64,000 nucleotides of DNA from contig JADJRL010000003.1 in NCBI GenBank assembly GCA_016712225.1, positions 3,237,501 to 3,301,500 of the forward strand, given 5' to 3'. The DNA comes from Candidatus Defluviibacterium haderslevense. Its GTDB lineage: Bacteria; Bacteroidota; Bacteroidia; Chitinophagales; Saprospiraceae. Made by a program: the position numbers and the translations under genes. This document shows, in pieces, positions 8,299 to 18,994 of this stretch (position 1 is the stretch's first letter; the number at the start of each line of letters is the position of its first letter). The notes beneath the pieces are model-generated. The model saw only the letters and a list, made by a program, of their open reading frames with translations, was not told the origin of the DNA and did no database searches.

Positions 8299-9600
8299 TT
8301 AGATCTTGGAATTTGTAGAATTTACTAATGCAGATTCATTAGTAATCGTATTTAACTCAGCCATAATTTTATCCTTGAAAGCTAAATAATCACTCAATAT
8401 AGAACCTGGCAAAGGCAATCCTGCAGGGAAACTAAGCTTTCTGTGATCCACTTGTACACCATTTTTCCAGAATCTGAAACATACATGAGGGCCGGTAGCT
8501 AATCCGGTTGAACCTACATAACCTATGATTTGGCCTTGATTGACGTGTGTGCCCGGTCGAATTCCGGATGCAAATCGGGACATGTGTAAATATTGCGTTT
8601 CATAGGTTTTATCATGACGGATTTTAACAAAATTCCCGTTACCACCTGTATATGAGGCTGCAGTCACTACACCTTCACCAACAGACATAATTGGAGTACC
8701 TGTCGGTGCTGCATAATCAGTTCCAAAATGAGGTCTGGAATATTTTAATACCGGGTGAAATCTTTTCGTATTAAAAGGTGAGCTTATTCTGCTAAATCTT
8801 AAAGGTGCTTGGAGAAAAGATCGACGTAATGGACGACCGTTTAGATCATAATAGTCCTTTTTATTATTGACTTCATATTTAAAAGCAAAATGCTCATGTC
8901 TATCTGTATTAAAATAAGCAGCTATTAAATCACCTTCATTAGTCGGTTCTCCTTCTATCCAAACCCTATTAAAAATAAGTTTGAATGAATTCCCCAATTG
9001 AATTTGATGGAAATCCATTGAAGTGGCTAGTGCATCTTCCATTTGATCAATAATTCCTAGTGAAACGCCTTGTTCTTCTAAAGCATTCCACAAAGATGAT
9101 TTGATGGTTCCTCCGACCAGTTCACGTCTGAATTCACGCTCTTTTTCGATTACAATGGGACAATTCACCAGACTCAAGTCACATAACAGAGATTTATACT
9201 GGTTAATCTCATAAACAAAATAATCTGGTCTAACACAGACATTAGAGTGAATCATGGCATAAGAATTGCCTGCTTTAATTGATTTTACATCTAATATCCC
9301 ATTTAGATTTTCAATGATCTGGTTAATTTTACTGGAAGCAACGCCGTAATCCGATAGAATTTCGGGTAAAAGCTGACCTGTTTTGATTTTTGATTTGCTG
9401 ATTTCAAAATGATTTAAATCAAAACCCATGAAATTTTCCTTTGAAGTCAGGCATTCTGCGCTTTCAGCCTGTTGTTTATGCTTGCTTAGAGTGAAAAAGT
9501 CTTGATTTAGAATGTATTTAAGTAACATTCCATTAAAAACAAGAAGACATGTTAGGGCGAAAACCTGTATTAGTTTGAAAAATAATTGTTTTTTCGCCAT
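8299..9600 (-). CDS. M23 family metallopeptidase (peptidoglycan hydrolase)
   Basis: Zinc endopeptidase of the LytM type, acting on peptidoglycan cross-links. Start chosen at ATG 9600, where MAKKQLFFKLIQVFALTCL forms a membrane anchor or signal; a longer frame to 9687 adds 29 residues with no features. The central region resembles LysM/OapA-type linkers, followed by the catalytic domain: HFGTDYAAPTGTPI (zinc HxxxD), GNFVKIRH, TQYLHMS, then GLATGPHVCFRF. In classical M23 enzymes the last motif is HxH; here it is His-Val-Cys, so a zinc ligand is Cys or shifted. I believe this variant recurs in Bacteroidota homologues. 433 aa. Confidence 0.88.
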   Translation of the reverse strand: MAKKQLFFKLIQVFALTCLLVFNGMLLKYILNQDFFTLSKHKQQAESAECLTSKENFMGFDLNHFEISKSKIKTGQLLPEILSDYGVASSKINQIIENLNGILDVKSIKAGNSYAMIHSNVCVRPDYFVYEINQYKSLLCDLSLVNCPIVIEKEREFRRELVGGTIKSSLWNALEEQGVSLGIIDQMEDALATSMDFHQIQLGNSFKLIFNRVWIEGEPTNEGDLIAAYFNTDRHEHFAFKYEVNNKKDYYDLNGRPLRRSFLQAPLRFSRISSPFNTKRFHPVLKYSRPHFGTDYAAPTGTPIMSVGEGVVTAASYTGGNGNFVKIRHDKTYETQYLHMSRFASGIRPGTHVNQGQIIGYVGSTGLATGPHVCFRFWKNGVQVDHRKLSFPAGLPLPGSILSDYLAFKDKIMAELNTITNESALVNSTNSKI

Positions 9601-9807
9601 GTAGATCTCGCTTGCTGGATAATAATGGGTAACTAAATCGAATGCGAAGGTACAATAAATATTTGCAATACCAAATTTTATGACCAATAATTTTGTAAAT
9701 ATAAGTAAAACAGTATATTATAAGTATACATATTATATAATTTATAAATTTAAGATAATCAATATTTTAATAATATTAATAGCTATGCCAATGTTTTTTA
9801 ATTTTAC

Positions 9808-9815
9808 TAACTTTG
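9808..9815 (+). promoter_or_regulatory. Bacteroidota -7 promoter box (TAACTTTG)
   Basis: TAACTTTG matches TAnnTTTG and lies 37 bp before the folP ATG (9853), in a very AT-rich 252-bp spacer between the divergent M23 and folP genes. No clear -33 box. Confidence 0.5.
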
Positions 9816-9852
9816 CTATTGGATATGATCATAAAAGGTGCATAAATCAGTC

Positions 9853-10710
9853 ATGAATAAGAGCTTATTTAATTCTAATTCCACCATTTGGTCATTGGAT
9901 TATCCGGCTGTCATGGGAATTATAAACCTTAGTCTCAATTCATTTTACAACTCCAGCATTGTCCAGTTAGACCAATTATTGGAACGAGTAAATAATTACA
10001 TTGAGGAAGGGGTTGATTTAATTGATCTGGGTGCCATGTCATCCAAACCAGGCTCTAACATTCCGGATGCACAAACAGAACTGTCATTATTATTGCCAGC
10101 AATAAAACAAATTAAAGCTGCATTCCCAAACTTGATCCTATCCATTGACACCATGCGTTCTGAAATTGCTGAACAAGCTATTTTGAATGGTGCACATATG
10201 ATAAATGATATTTCAGGTGGGCAATTTGATCCTGACATGCCAAAGATCATAAATACATACCAAGTTCCATATATTATGATGCATATGAGGGGAATTCCAA
10301 AAACGATGAATCAACCAGAACATTTAAATTACACCAATTTGAGTTCTGAAATCATGCGTTTTTTTGTGGCACAAATTAAAAAATTTAAAGATCATGGTGT
10401 TTATCAAATTATTGTAGATCCGGGATTTGGGTTTAGTAAATCATTAGCACAAAACTTCGAACTATTAGCAAACCTACATCTGTTGAGCATACTTGACTGT
10501 CCTATATTGGTTGGCATATCCAGAAAATCTATGATATATAAACAGACAAATAATGACCCTGAAGATGCATTAAATGGGACTACTGCTGCACATATGCTGG
10601 CATTAATGGAAGGAGCACAAATATTAAGGGTACATGATGTTAAAGCGGCAAAGCAAGCGGTTTCCATCTTTAATCAATATACTAAACATAAAGTGATAAA
10701 TTTAAGTTAA
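9853..10710 (+). CDS. folP: dihydropteroate synthase
   Basis: Condenses p-aminobenzoate with hydroxymethyldihydropterin pyrophosphate in folate synthesis. TIM-barrel motifs in order: VMGIINLSLNSF, DLIDLGAMSSKPG, LSIDTMRSEIAE, MINDISGG, IIVDPGFGFSKS, VGISRKSMI and the C-terminal RVHDVKAAKQA. Start at ATG 9853; a GTG at 9838 would add five residues. The substrate loop usually reads NVTPDSFSDGG, but here it reads NLSLNSFYNSS, so the normally conserved Thr-Pro-Asp is Ser-Leu-Asn. The second loop has GAMSSKPG in place of GGESTRPG. The rest of the barrel is conserved. Followed 49 bp later by the TamB-like gene. Confidence 0.88.
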   Translation: MNKSLFNSNSTIWSLDYPAVMGIINLSLNSFYNSSIVQLDQLLERVNNYIEEGVDLIDLGAMSSKPGSNIPDAQTELSLLLPAIKQIKAAFPNLILSIDTMRSEIAEQAILNGAHMINDISGGQFDPDMPKIINTYQVPYIMMHMRGIPKTMNQPEHLNYTNLSSEIMRFFVAQIKKFKDHGVYQIIVDPGFGFSKSLAQNFELLANLHLLSILDCPILVGISRKSMIYKQTNNDPEDALNGTTAAHMLALMEGAQILRVHDVKAAKQAVSIFNQYTKHKVINLS

Positions 10711-10759
10711 TAGCCACTGAATAACCAATCAAAAGAAGAAATATTTAGTTATCTAAGGT

Positions 10760-13700
10760 ATGCTTGAAAAACAAGAAAAAAAGTATCAACAACAAATACT
10801 CAGAAGATTCAAAGGTCTACTGCGTGGTATGGGTTTGATATTATTCATTTTAAGCTTAATCTTTATAGTTGGTTTTTTTTTGTTGAGCTCCTCAAGAATT
10901 CAGGATTGGTCAAAAAATCAACTATTGGTCTACCTCAGTACAAAAATTCAAAATAAATTCGAATTGGGCCAGGTTGAAATTGATTTATTTCATGGTGGCG
11001 TTATTACAAATTTGATCATTTATGATCATCATCATGATACTTTATTATATGCAGCCAAGGTTAATGTAAATTTTAAAAAGGATCTAAGCTCATTATTTAA
11101 AAATGAATTGTCTATCAGCGATGTCATTTTAGATCAAGGCGTATTTAAAATAATATCTTATCAAGGTGAAGAATATAATAGTTTGAACTGGTTTATTAAA
11201 CACATCTCTAAAACTAAATCATCAAGTGCATCTAATCCATTTAAATTTAGTTTGCAATCGGTCCTGTTGAAATCATTCCACCACTATAGGGATAGACAAG
11301 GATCCGGAATTAAAGAACATTATTATGTTTCAACGGGCGAAATAGAGGTTAATAAATTAAATTTCAATGCGAATTATTTGGAATTGAAGAATGTTAAAGC
11401 GAACCATGCAGTTGTGGAAATTAAACATTATGCAGTTCAGCCATTAACACCAAAGAAGATTATTTCAATAGTTCAAGATACATCTTACTATTGTTCTAAT
11501 CCATTTATTGTATATTGTCATCATGCAGAAGTTGAGGAAAGTGCTTTTTATCTGAATAAAAGCCTGACCAATGAAGATTTGGATACTTCAATGCCCTATG
11601 TTGATTTTAATCACTTTTTTGTTAATCATATAAACACAAAATTGGAATCTTTTTTGTTTAATGATCTAAATTTTGAAGGACAATTAAAAACCTTTAATGC
11701 TAAGATTAATAACCAGTTTAATATTCAATCCTTTAGTGTCGGTCAATTCAATGTTAATGATAAAAAAGCAAGTATTGAACAATTTGAATTAAAGACTGAT
11801 CATTCTTGGATTCGGGATAGCTTATATTTGAGCTATTCCAAATATACAGATTTCAAATCATTCAATGATAAAATTTATATTGATCATTATGCACATGATG
11901 CGCGTATTGCTATTTTAGATATTCAGTATTTTTCCAAAGCCTTGACGAATAATAAATTTTTTATTACCAACAGGAACGAATCTTTAAATTATTCGGGAAG
12001 GGTGTTAGGTAAAATAAATGGTCTAAAATTTATTGATTTTACTGCCAACATAGGATCAGAATTTGAATTTACAGGTGATATTAGTTCCAGAAATTTAACT
12101 AAGAAGGGAAATGAATTATTAAATATAAGAATTAATAAATTAAAAACCTCCTTGCCCTTTATATCTACTATTATCCCTGGATTAAAAATGCCTGATTTGT
12201 ATAATAAGATAGGTAAGTTTCAATTTGTAGGTGCATTTGATGGTTACTTTGAAGATTTTGTTTCATATGGTTTATTTGAAACGGAACTAGGAAATGTCAG
12301 ATCTGACTTAAGACTTAATCTAAGACCTGGAAAAGAAAAGGCAACTTTCAGTGGATCCATAAGTTTAGAACATTTTGCTCTAGGTTCTTTATTAAATATT
12401 AAGGACTTGAAGGAAGTTAGTTTAAGAGCACAAATTAGAAATGGTACAGGATTAACTATAGATAAATTGAGTGCAGACTTGGAAGCTAATTTTCAATCCA
12501 TTAGTTTTAGACATTATATTTATCGAAACGCAAGTTTTAATGGAAAGGTAAATCAAAATTTATTAGATGGTGAAGTCAAAATAAAAGATACCAATCTGGA
12601 TTTAGTGTTTAATGGTAAATTGAGTAATTTAAAAGATAATCCAAGTTTTGTTTTTGATATGAAAATCAACAAAGCGGATCTTAAGGCATTAAATTTGACC
12701 CAAGAGTCTTATATTGTTTCTGCAGATATTTCTTCTGACTTTAAGAGTTTGGAGTTGGATAAAGTTAGAGGGGAAATCAAATTGGAAAAGGCCATGATCT
12801 ATGATTATGCAAAAAATCGAATCTTGAATTTAGGGTCAATTAGTATAAATCAAAACAGGAAGGATGCTAAGTCTCATTTACTAATTGATTCAGATCCTCT
12901 TCATGTGGATTTATTAGGAGATTATAAATTAAAGAGTTTATTCAATGTAATCATGACCCATTTTGATCACAATTATCATGATGTGTTATCAACGATTAAA
13001 ATTCCTTTCGAAGAAGATCATTCTATAGCTGATTTTAATCTCAGCATTCAGGGAAAGTCAATTAATAGAATTTTTCTATTTTTTGACATTCCAATAAAAT
13101 TGAATACAGTTAATCTTGAATTGACTCATGATGGAAATGCAAATGTGCAAAATATTAAAGGAGATTTACCTGAATTAATTGTAAATGATATCAAGTTTGT
13201 TAATGGTAACATTAATCTTGTGTCAAAGAATAGTGTTTTAAATAGTCAATTTAATTTTGAATCTATTTACTTTAAACAAAATAAATTATTTACTGCGATA
13301 AGCATATCACCAAAAATTGAGAATAATAAATTATCAACGACATTATTTGCCATGGACTCCACAGGTGTCAAACCTGCCTATGATCTCGGTTTTATTATTG
13401 ATTTTTTTAGTGACCATAAATTGGTATATATGGATCGAAATGCGCTAATGATTCAGGGTTTACAATGGTTTGTGAATCCAGAAGCTAAACTAGATCTTTT
13501 CGAAAAAGGTTTTAAAATTACAAATTTCGAAGTAAGTGATACCATTAGATCTATTCGAGTGGAAGATATCAATCAATCAGGTATTAAATTGATAGCTGAA
13601 AACTTTAATCTTTCATTTCTTAATACGTTCATATACAATAAAAGTGTACGAATGGAAGGCTTCTTTAATTCAGAAATTATTGTTCCCAGTTTAAAAACCT

Positions 13701-15571
13701 TGAAGGATATTACAGGGCAAATTTCAATTTCTAATTATCGTATTAATGCAAATAATTATGGAAGGATTAATTTAGCATTTGAATTAAAGGATCCTTATAA
13801 GCCACTTGAAATTACGATTGAAAACAATTATAAAGAGTGTTATTTAACCGGTCAGGGCACTTTGAATCTACCTTTGGTTTCGAATTACACATTGCCTAAA
13901 TTTGACTTTCATTTTGATTTTAAAACTTCAGGTTTTCCGATTTCATTTTTAGAAAATTTCATGACCAGTATAAGTAAAACAAAAGGGACTTTGCAAGGAA
14001 ATATGTCGCTTGACTTTAAGGATAGAATCTTGACCAGTAATGGCGTATTAGAGGCTCAGAGAGGATCTACTAAAATTAATTATTTAAATACGGAATACAC
14101 TTTTGATAAGGAAGAAGTAATTTTTAAAGAGGACGAATTTGTATTTAAAAATACAACAATCTATGATGAATTAAAAAATCCAATTGCTGTAAATGGTACC
14201 ATCCGCCATGAGAATTTTAAGCGATTTTTTATGGATGTTGAATTGACCGCTAATCAGGCATTGGTATTGAATACAAAGAAGGGGGACAATATTTATTTTT
14301 ATGGATATGGGATATTAGATTTTGTAAGTACCTTCAAAGGGCCGACATGGAGTATGGATATGAACATCATAGGCAAGTCAAAGAAAGGTAGTAAGTTGGT
14401 CATCCCTATGCGTTATGATCAGGATGCTGGTGATACCAAATTCGTTCGATTTAAACACAAAAATGCAAACGAATTCATTGCTACTAAAGTTAATCAATCC
14501 ATTAAAGGCTTAAGCGTGAAAATGAATATCGAGATTACAGAAGAAGCAGAAATCTCTATAGTTTTTGATGAATTGACTGGTGATATTTTGCGGAGTAATG
14601 GGCGTGGCAATTTACAAATAGCTGCTCTCAGAGACAATACATTTACGATAAAAGGTAATTATGAAGTCGTCCAGGGTCAATACCTGTTTACTTTATTTAA
14701 TTTTGTAAACAAACCATTTAAACTGAAACGCGGGGGAACTATTCTTTGGTCAGGAGATCCTTTAGATGCTGATATTAATTTGGAAGCGAGTTATGAAGGT
14801 CTGAATGTTAGTCCCTCTATACTGCTTCAGGAGTATTTAACTACAGATGTTCAAAGAGAAGAAGCCAGAAGAAGAACTAAGGTAGATTTAACAATGATAT
14901 TGACAGGTTCCTTGTTAAAACCTGACATTAATTTTCGTTTAGGATTTCCGGAATTAACTGGAACCTTAAAAAATTTAAGCGAAAATAAAGTGCGTGAACT
15001 AGAGCAAAATCCTGATGAACTTAACCAGCAGGTGGCCGCACTCGTAGCGCTAAGAACTTTTATAGGTGCTAAAGATGTGGGAGTTGGTTCTATTGGTAAA
15101 ACAACTATAAACACTATGAGTGAGTTTTTGTCCAATCAACTTTCTGTGTTTGTTTCGAGTCTACTGTCAGAAGCTTTTGAAGGTGTTGATTTTATTAGTG
15201 GTATTGATGTTAATGTACTTTATGATCAAGCTGATGCCACAAGCTTAACTCAATCCACAGGTAATGATGTTGCGGTTAATTTTCAAAGTAGATTATGGGA
15301 TGATAAATTAGCCGTGACCTTAGGCGGTAATTATAATTCAGCGCCAACAACATTAAAATCAAATTATTTTAATCCGGAAACGGTAATCGAATGGAATACT
15401 CCTATTCCGGGCTTGAAATTAAGAGTTTATTATAAGGGTGTTGATTCCATTGAAGGAGTTAAACACAAAGTTGGTTCAGGTATTACTTATAGGAAGGAGT
15501 TCGATTCTTTGGGTGATTTTAAAAACGGAATTAAAAATCAACGTGACAACAGAAAAAATAAAAAATTATAA
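10760..15571 (+). CDS. tamB: TamB-like translocation/assembly protein (DUF490)
   Basis: Very large (1603 aa) envelope protein of the AsmA/TamB superfamily, thought to form a periplasm-spanning groove for phospholipid transport or outer-membrane protein assembly. One N-terminal transmembrane anchor (about residues 24-47, GLILFILSLIFIVGFFLL) precedes a long beta-strand-rich region. The C-terminal ~400 residues match the TamB domain, e.g. GRGNLQIAALRDNTFTIKGN, YEVVQGQYLFTLFNFVNKPF and GGTILWSGDPLDADINLEASY. In Bacteroidota it takes the place of the TamA/TamB pair. It overlaps the mutS2 GTG start by 29 bp. Length is typical. Confidence 0.88.
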   Translation: MLEKQEKKYQQQILRRFKGLLRGMGLILFILSLIFIVGFFLLSSSRIQDWSKNQLLVYLSTKIQNKFELGQVEIDLFHGGVITNLIIYDHHHDTLLYAAKVNVNFKKDLSSLFKNELSISDVILDQGVFKIISYQGEEYNSLNWFIKHISKTKSSSASNPFKFSLQSVLLKSFHHYRDRQGSGIKEHYYVSTGEIEVNKLNFNANYLELKNVKANHAVVEIKHYAVQPLTPKKIISIVQDTSYYCSNPFIVYCHHAEVEESAFYLNKSLTNEDLDTSMPYVDFNHFFVNHINTKLESFLFNDLNFEGQLKTFNAKINNQFNIQSFSVGQFNVNDKKASIEQFELKTDHSWIRDSLYLSYSKYTDFKSFNDKIYIDHYAHDARIAILDIQYFSKALTNNKFFITNRNESLNYSGRVLGKINGLKFIDFTANIGSEFEFTGDISSRNLTKKGNELLNIRINKLKTSLPFISTIIPGLKMPDLYNKIGKFQFVGAFDGYFEDFVSYGLFETELGNVRSDLRLNLRPGKEKATFSGSISLEHFALGSLLNIKDLKEVSLRAQIRNGTGLTIDKLSADLEANFQSISFRHYIYRNASFNGKVNQNLLDGEVKIKDTNLDLVFNGKLSNLKDNPSFVFDMKINKADLKALNLTQESYIVSADISSDFKSLELDKVRGEIKLEKAMIYDYAKNRILNLGSISINQNRKDAKSHLLIDSDPLHVDLLGDYKLKSLFNVIMTHFDHNYHDVLSTIKIPFEEDHSIADFNLSIQGKSINRIFLFFDIPIKLNTVNLELTHDGNANVQNIKGDLPELIVNDIKFVNGNINLVSKNSVLNSQFNFESIYFKQNKLFTAISISPKIENNKLSTTLFAMDSTGVKPAYDLGFIIDFFSDHKLVYMDRNALMIQGLQWFVNPEAKLDLFEKGFKITNFEVSDTIRSIRVEDINQSGIKLIAENFNLSFLNTFIYNKSVRMEGFFNSEIIVPSLKTLKDITGQISISNYRINANNYGRINLAFELKDPYKPLEITIENNYKECYLTGQGTLNLPLVSNYTLPKFDFHFDFKTSGFPISFLENFMTSISKTKGTLQGNMSLDFKDRILTSNGVLEAQRGSTKINYLNTEYTFDKEEVIFKEDEFVFKNTTIYDELKNPIAVNGTIRHENFKRFFMDVELTANQALVLNTKKGDNIYFYGYGILDFVSTFKGPTWSMDMNIIGKSKKGSKLVIPMRYDQDAGDTKFVRFKHKNANEFIATKVNQSIKGLSVKMNIEITEEAEISIVFDELTGDILRSNGRGNLQIAALRDNTFTIKGNYEVVQGQYLFTLFNFVNKPFKLKRGGTILWSGDPLDADINLEASYEGLNVSPSILLQEYLTTDVQREEARRRTKVDLTMILTGSLLKPDINFRLGFPELTGTLKNLSENKVRELEQNPDELNQQVAALVALRTFIGAKDVGVGSIGKTTINTMSEFLSNQLSVFVSSLLSEAFEGVDFISGIDVNVLYDQADATSLTQSTGNDVAVNFQSRLWDDKLAVTLGGNYNSAPTTLKSNYFNPETVIEWNTPIPGLKLRVYYKGVDSIEGVKHKVGSGITYRKEFDSLGDFKNGIKNQRDNRKNKKL

Positions 15572-17969
15572 ACAAGAAGTAGGGCTTTGTAAGCTTTTGC
15601 CAGCTACGATTTTGGATGATTTAGATTATAAAGAAGTCATTCAATTAGCTGCTCAATATGCAGTCTCTGTTGATGGACAAAATATGATCTTAAATACTGA
15701 GATCAGTACCCAATATGATGAAATCAATTATTGGTTGAATCGTGCCGATCAGTTAAGATTATTATTGAAGCAATCAACCATACAATTGTTGGGATTTGAA
15801 TCGATTATTGCTGATGTTAAATTGCTTGGGATAGAGAATTATATTCTTGACATAGAGGCTATGTTGCGAATTAAAAGTTTATTGCAAAATATTAGAAATA
15901 TTCGTGAGATATTGAAGGCTCCATTACAACATGGATATCATATTTTGCAAGATGAGTTGCTTAAATTTCACGATCTGAATTTTATTTTGGATAGGTTGTA
16001 TAAAATTATTGACCGTGAAGGAAAAATTCATGATCATGCTTCCCCAGCATTGTTGTCTATTAGGCAGCAATTAAAAAGTAAGCAAAATGAAATTTATAAA
16101 ACCTTCAAAAAACATGTAACCCAATACAGACAATCTGGATATTTGGCAGAAGGAGAGGAAAGTATTAGAAATGGACGACTTGTATTGCGTGTGTTATCAG
16201 AATATAGAAGACAGATTAAGGGGATTATACATGATGAATCTGAATCCGGCAAAACAGTATTTTTGGAACCTCAGGAGTTGGTTGAATTAAATAATGACAT
16301 CTTTGATTTAGAGTCCGAAGAACGTAAAGAAATCCAAAAAATTCTTTCCGACCTTTGTAAATTAATGCATCCCTATGCGGAAGAATTGGGTATGGATTAT
16401 GTTAATTTAGTGAACTGGGATTGCTGGTTGGCTAAGGTGAAATTTTCAATGTCAATTGATGGATTAAAGCCAGAATTATCACAAGAATATCAGATGTCCA
16501 TAAAAGATGGAAAACATCCATTGTTGTTTTTGAAATTGAAAGAATTAAATAGAAAGTTAGTACCCTTTTCATTGTATCTCAATGAAAAAAATAGAATACT
16601 CATACTTTCCGGACCTAATGCAGGAGGAAAGTCTGTAATTTTGAAGTCTCTTGGATTGTTGCAATTAATGGTTCAATCTGGATTTTTAGTTCCGGTCGCC
16701 AAAGGTTCAGTGTTTAATTTATTTAAAGTAATATGTGCTGATATAGGCGATCATCAATCCATGGATGATGCTTTAAGTACCTATAGTGCTAAGCTTGCCA
16801 ATATGAGGGATTTTGAAGCGCATGCTTCAAGGGATTCACTTGTTTTAATTGATGAATTCGGTAGTGGAACGGAACCACATATGGGCGGTGCCATCGCAGA
16901 ATCTTTATTATTTGCACTCAATAAGAAACATGTTTTTGGAGTTATTAATACGCATTATACCAACCTAAAAACCTTTGCACACAAACATAGTGGATTGGTC
17001 AATGGTGCCATGATTTTTGATGAAAAAAATCTAAGTCCAACCTACCAACTGCAAGTAGGTAGGCCAGGAAGTTCATATGCTTTTGAAATTGCTGAAAAAA
17101 ATAATTTACCTGCTCATATTATAGCCTATGCTAAACAAAGAGTGGGAAATCAAACCGTAAGCTTCGAACAATTGTTGGCCAAACTAGATCAGGAATCCAG
17201 TGTGTTACAAAAAGAAATTGCAGAATACAATACTAAAAAAATAGGTCTTGATAAATTGATCAAATCCTATCAGGATATGCAACGACAACTGGATGTAAAA
17301 AAACTTAAATTACGTCTGGAGGAAAAACAATCTTCAATTCAGCACGCTGCTTTGAAGTTGAAGGAATTGGATCGATATTCTAAAGAACTCAGGAAGGAAC
17401 AAGACGAAATAAAATTGCGTGATAAAGTAGAGAAAGAAAAGGCGGAGTACAAAAAGAATACTGAAGAGTTTTATCAATTGAATCAAGAAATTCAAATTCA
17501 CGAACAGAATAAAAAAGACACGCCTATAGTAATTGGTGATGCGGTAAAGTTAATTCTAAATGGAATGATTGGAAAAGTTGTTGCTATTGATAACGACAAA
17601 CTAACAGTAATAACTGAACACATGACTTTTAAGCTGAAACTTAAAGAAATTATTAAACTCAAATCAGTCATTGATATTCAAAAAGCACAGGCTATAACAA
17701 CCAATACAATTCGTACTAATGAGCCTTTTAATGCAACGTTGGATATGCGCGGTATGAAAATTCAAGAAGCGCAATTGTCATTGGAATCCTTTATTGATAA
17801 GGCCTTGTTGGCTAATGTAAATGCAGTAAATATCCTTCATGGAAAGGGGAGTGGAATACTTAAAGAAACAGTGGCAAGGACATTGCGCGGCCAAAATTAT
17901 GTGAAAAAATTATTTCACCCTTCAAGTGATCAGGGTGGTGATGGGATTACGATTGTGGAACTTCGCTAA
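15543..17969 (+). CDS. mutS2: MutS2 family protein with Smr nuclease domain
   Basis: MutS homologue lacking the mismatch-recognition domain. In other bacteria MutS2 suppresses recombination and/or splits collided ribosomes. Start taken as GTG 15543, because the family N terminus follows directly and the upstream open frame lies inside tamB; this gives 808 aa, the usual size. Order: helical core and clamp; ATPase with Walker A GPNAGGKS, Walker B LVLIDEFGSGTEP and signature DDALSTYSAKL; a charged coiled coil (about 520-660); and a C-terminal Smr domain (DMRGMKIQEA, NILHGKGSGILKE). Its 3' end overlaps tsaD on the opposite strand by 23 bp. Confidence 0.93.
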   Translation: MTTEKIKNYKQEVGLCKLLPATILDDLDYKEVIQLAAQYAVSVDGQNMILNTEISTQYDEINYWLNRADQLRLLLKQSTIQLLGFESIIADVKLLGIENYILDIEAMLRIKSLLQNIRNIREILKAPLQHGYHILQDELLKFHDLNFILDRLYKIIDREGKIHDHASPALLSIRQQLKSKQNEIYKTFKKHVTQYRQSGYLAEGEESIRNGRLVLRVLSEYRRQIKGIIHDESESGKTVFLEPQELVELNNDIFDLESEERKEIQKILSDLCKLMHPYAEELGMDYVNLVNWDCWLAKVKFSMSIDGLKPELSQEYQMSIKDGKHPLLFLKLKELNRKLVPFSLYLNEKNRILILSGPNAGGKSVILKSLGLLQLMVQSGFLVPVAKGSVFNLFKVICADIGDHQSMDDALSTYSAKLANMRDFEAHASRDSLVLIDEFGSGTEPHMGGAIAESLLFALNKKHVFGVINTHYTNLKTFAHKHSGLVNGAMIFDEKNLSPTYQLQVGRPGSSYAFEIAEKNNLPAHIIAYAKQRVGNQTVSFEQLLAKLDQESSVLQKEIAEYNTKKIGLDKLIKSYQDMQRQLDVKKLKLRLEEKQSSIQHAALKLKELDRYSKELRKEQDEIKLRDKVEKEKAEYKKNTEEFYQLNQEIQIHEQNKKDTPIVIGDAVKLILNGMIGKVVAIDNDKLTVITEHMTFKLKLKEIIKLKSVIDIQKAQAITTNTIRTNEPFNATLDMRGMKIQEAQLSLESFIDKALLANVNAVNILHGKGSGILKETVARTLRGQNYVKKLFHPSSDQGGDGITIVELR

Positions 17970-18966
17970 TTGGAAATCGGGCTAATGGTCCAAAGTCATC
18001 AGCTGCGAATTTCTTATCTAAAAATTTGTAGTAACCTGCAAGTGCTATCATAGCTGCATTATCTGTACAATATTGTAGCGATGGAACAAAGGTATTCCAA
18101 TGATATTTTAATGCTAATTCTTTTAATTTATTTCTTAGGCCGGAATTAGCAGATACACCACCTGCAACACCAATGTTTTTTGTCTTGTAATGATTTGCAG
18201 CTGCGATCAGTTTAAAGGCTAAAATTTCAATAATCGTATGCTGAATGGAAGCACATAAATCGTTAAGATTTTTTTCAATAAATGATGGGTCTTCTTTCAA
18301 TTGTTTTTGTAAAAAATAAAGAACCGAAGTTTTTAAACCTGAAAAACTATAATTGAAATCTTTCATTTTTGAAATCGGGAAGGTAAAAACTGGATTGCCG
18401 GATTTTGCCAGACGATCTATAACCGGACCTGAAGGGTAGGATAAACCCAATAATTTACCCGTTTTATCAAAAGCTTCTCCGGCTGCATCATCCAAGGATT
18501 GACCAATTAATTCCATCTGGTTATAACCTGATACATAAACCAATTGGGTATGGCCCCCAGAGACGGTTAGGCAAAGAAATGGAAAGGTAGGTTTTGGCTC
18601 TTCAATTAATAACGAGAGCACATGTGCTTCAAGATGATTGACTTCAATCAGCGGTATATTCAAACTTAAAGCCAAACTTTTAGCAAAACTAATACCTACA
18701 ATAAGAGAACCAATCAGACCCGGGCCTTTTGTTACAGCAATACCTTTGAGATCTTGGAGCTGGCATCCTGATTTTTGTAAAGTTTCCTTAGTCAATGGGA
18801 TCATAGCTTCCATATGCATTCTGGAGGCCCATTCTGGCACCACTCCGCCATATTTGGCATGGATGGATTGACTAAAAGTCACATTTGAAAGGATCATTCC
18901 GTCTTTGATTACAGACATTGAAGTGTCATCACATGAAGATTCGATCCCTAGTAAAATATCTGCCAT
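17947..18966 (-). CDS. tsaD: tRNA N6-adenosine threonylcarbamoyltransferase
   Basis: Catalytic subunit for the final step of t6A37 synthesis on ANN-decoding tRNAs, working with TsaB/TsaE and using threonylcarbamoyl-AMP from TsaC. 339 aa with the ASKHA-type start GIESSCDDTS, the metal-binding HxxxH in VNHLEAHVL, LCLTVSGGHTQLV, DDAAGEAFDK and GVAGGVSANSGLR. No missing residues noticed. Convergent overlap of 23 bp with mutS2 at the 3' end. A TAnnTTTG box lies 29 bp upstream of its ATG. Confidence 0.95.
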   Translation of the reverse strand: MADILLGIESSCDDTSMSVIKDGMILSNVTFSQSIHAKYGGVVPEWASRMHMEAMIPLTKETLQKSGCQLQDLKGIAVTKGPGLIGSLIVGISFAKSLALSLNIPLIEVNHLEAHVLSLLIEEPKPTFPFLCLTVSGGHTQLVYVSGYNQMELIGQSLDDAAGEAFDKTGKLLGLSYPSGPVIDRLAKSGNPVFTFPISKMKDFNYSFSGLKTSVLYFLQKQLKEDPSFIEKNLNDLCASIQHTIIEILAFKLIAAANHYKTKNIGVAGGVSANSGLRNKLKELALKYHWNTFVPSLQYCTDNAAMIALAGYYKFLDKKFAADDFGPLARFPISEVPQS

Positions 18967-18994
18967 GATTTTGAAAAAAAGACTTAAACTTGCA

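Noticed and set aside
8299..9600. Inactive M23 peptidase because HxH reads His-Val-Cys
   Set aside because: HFGTD and the rest of the site are intact, Cys can bind zinc, and I believe this variant recurs in Bacteroidota, so loss of function is not established.
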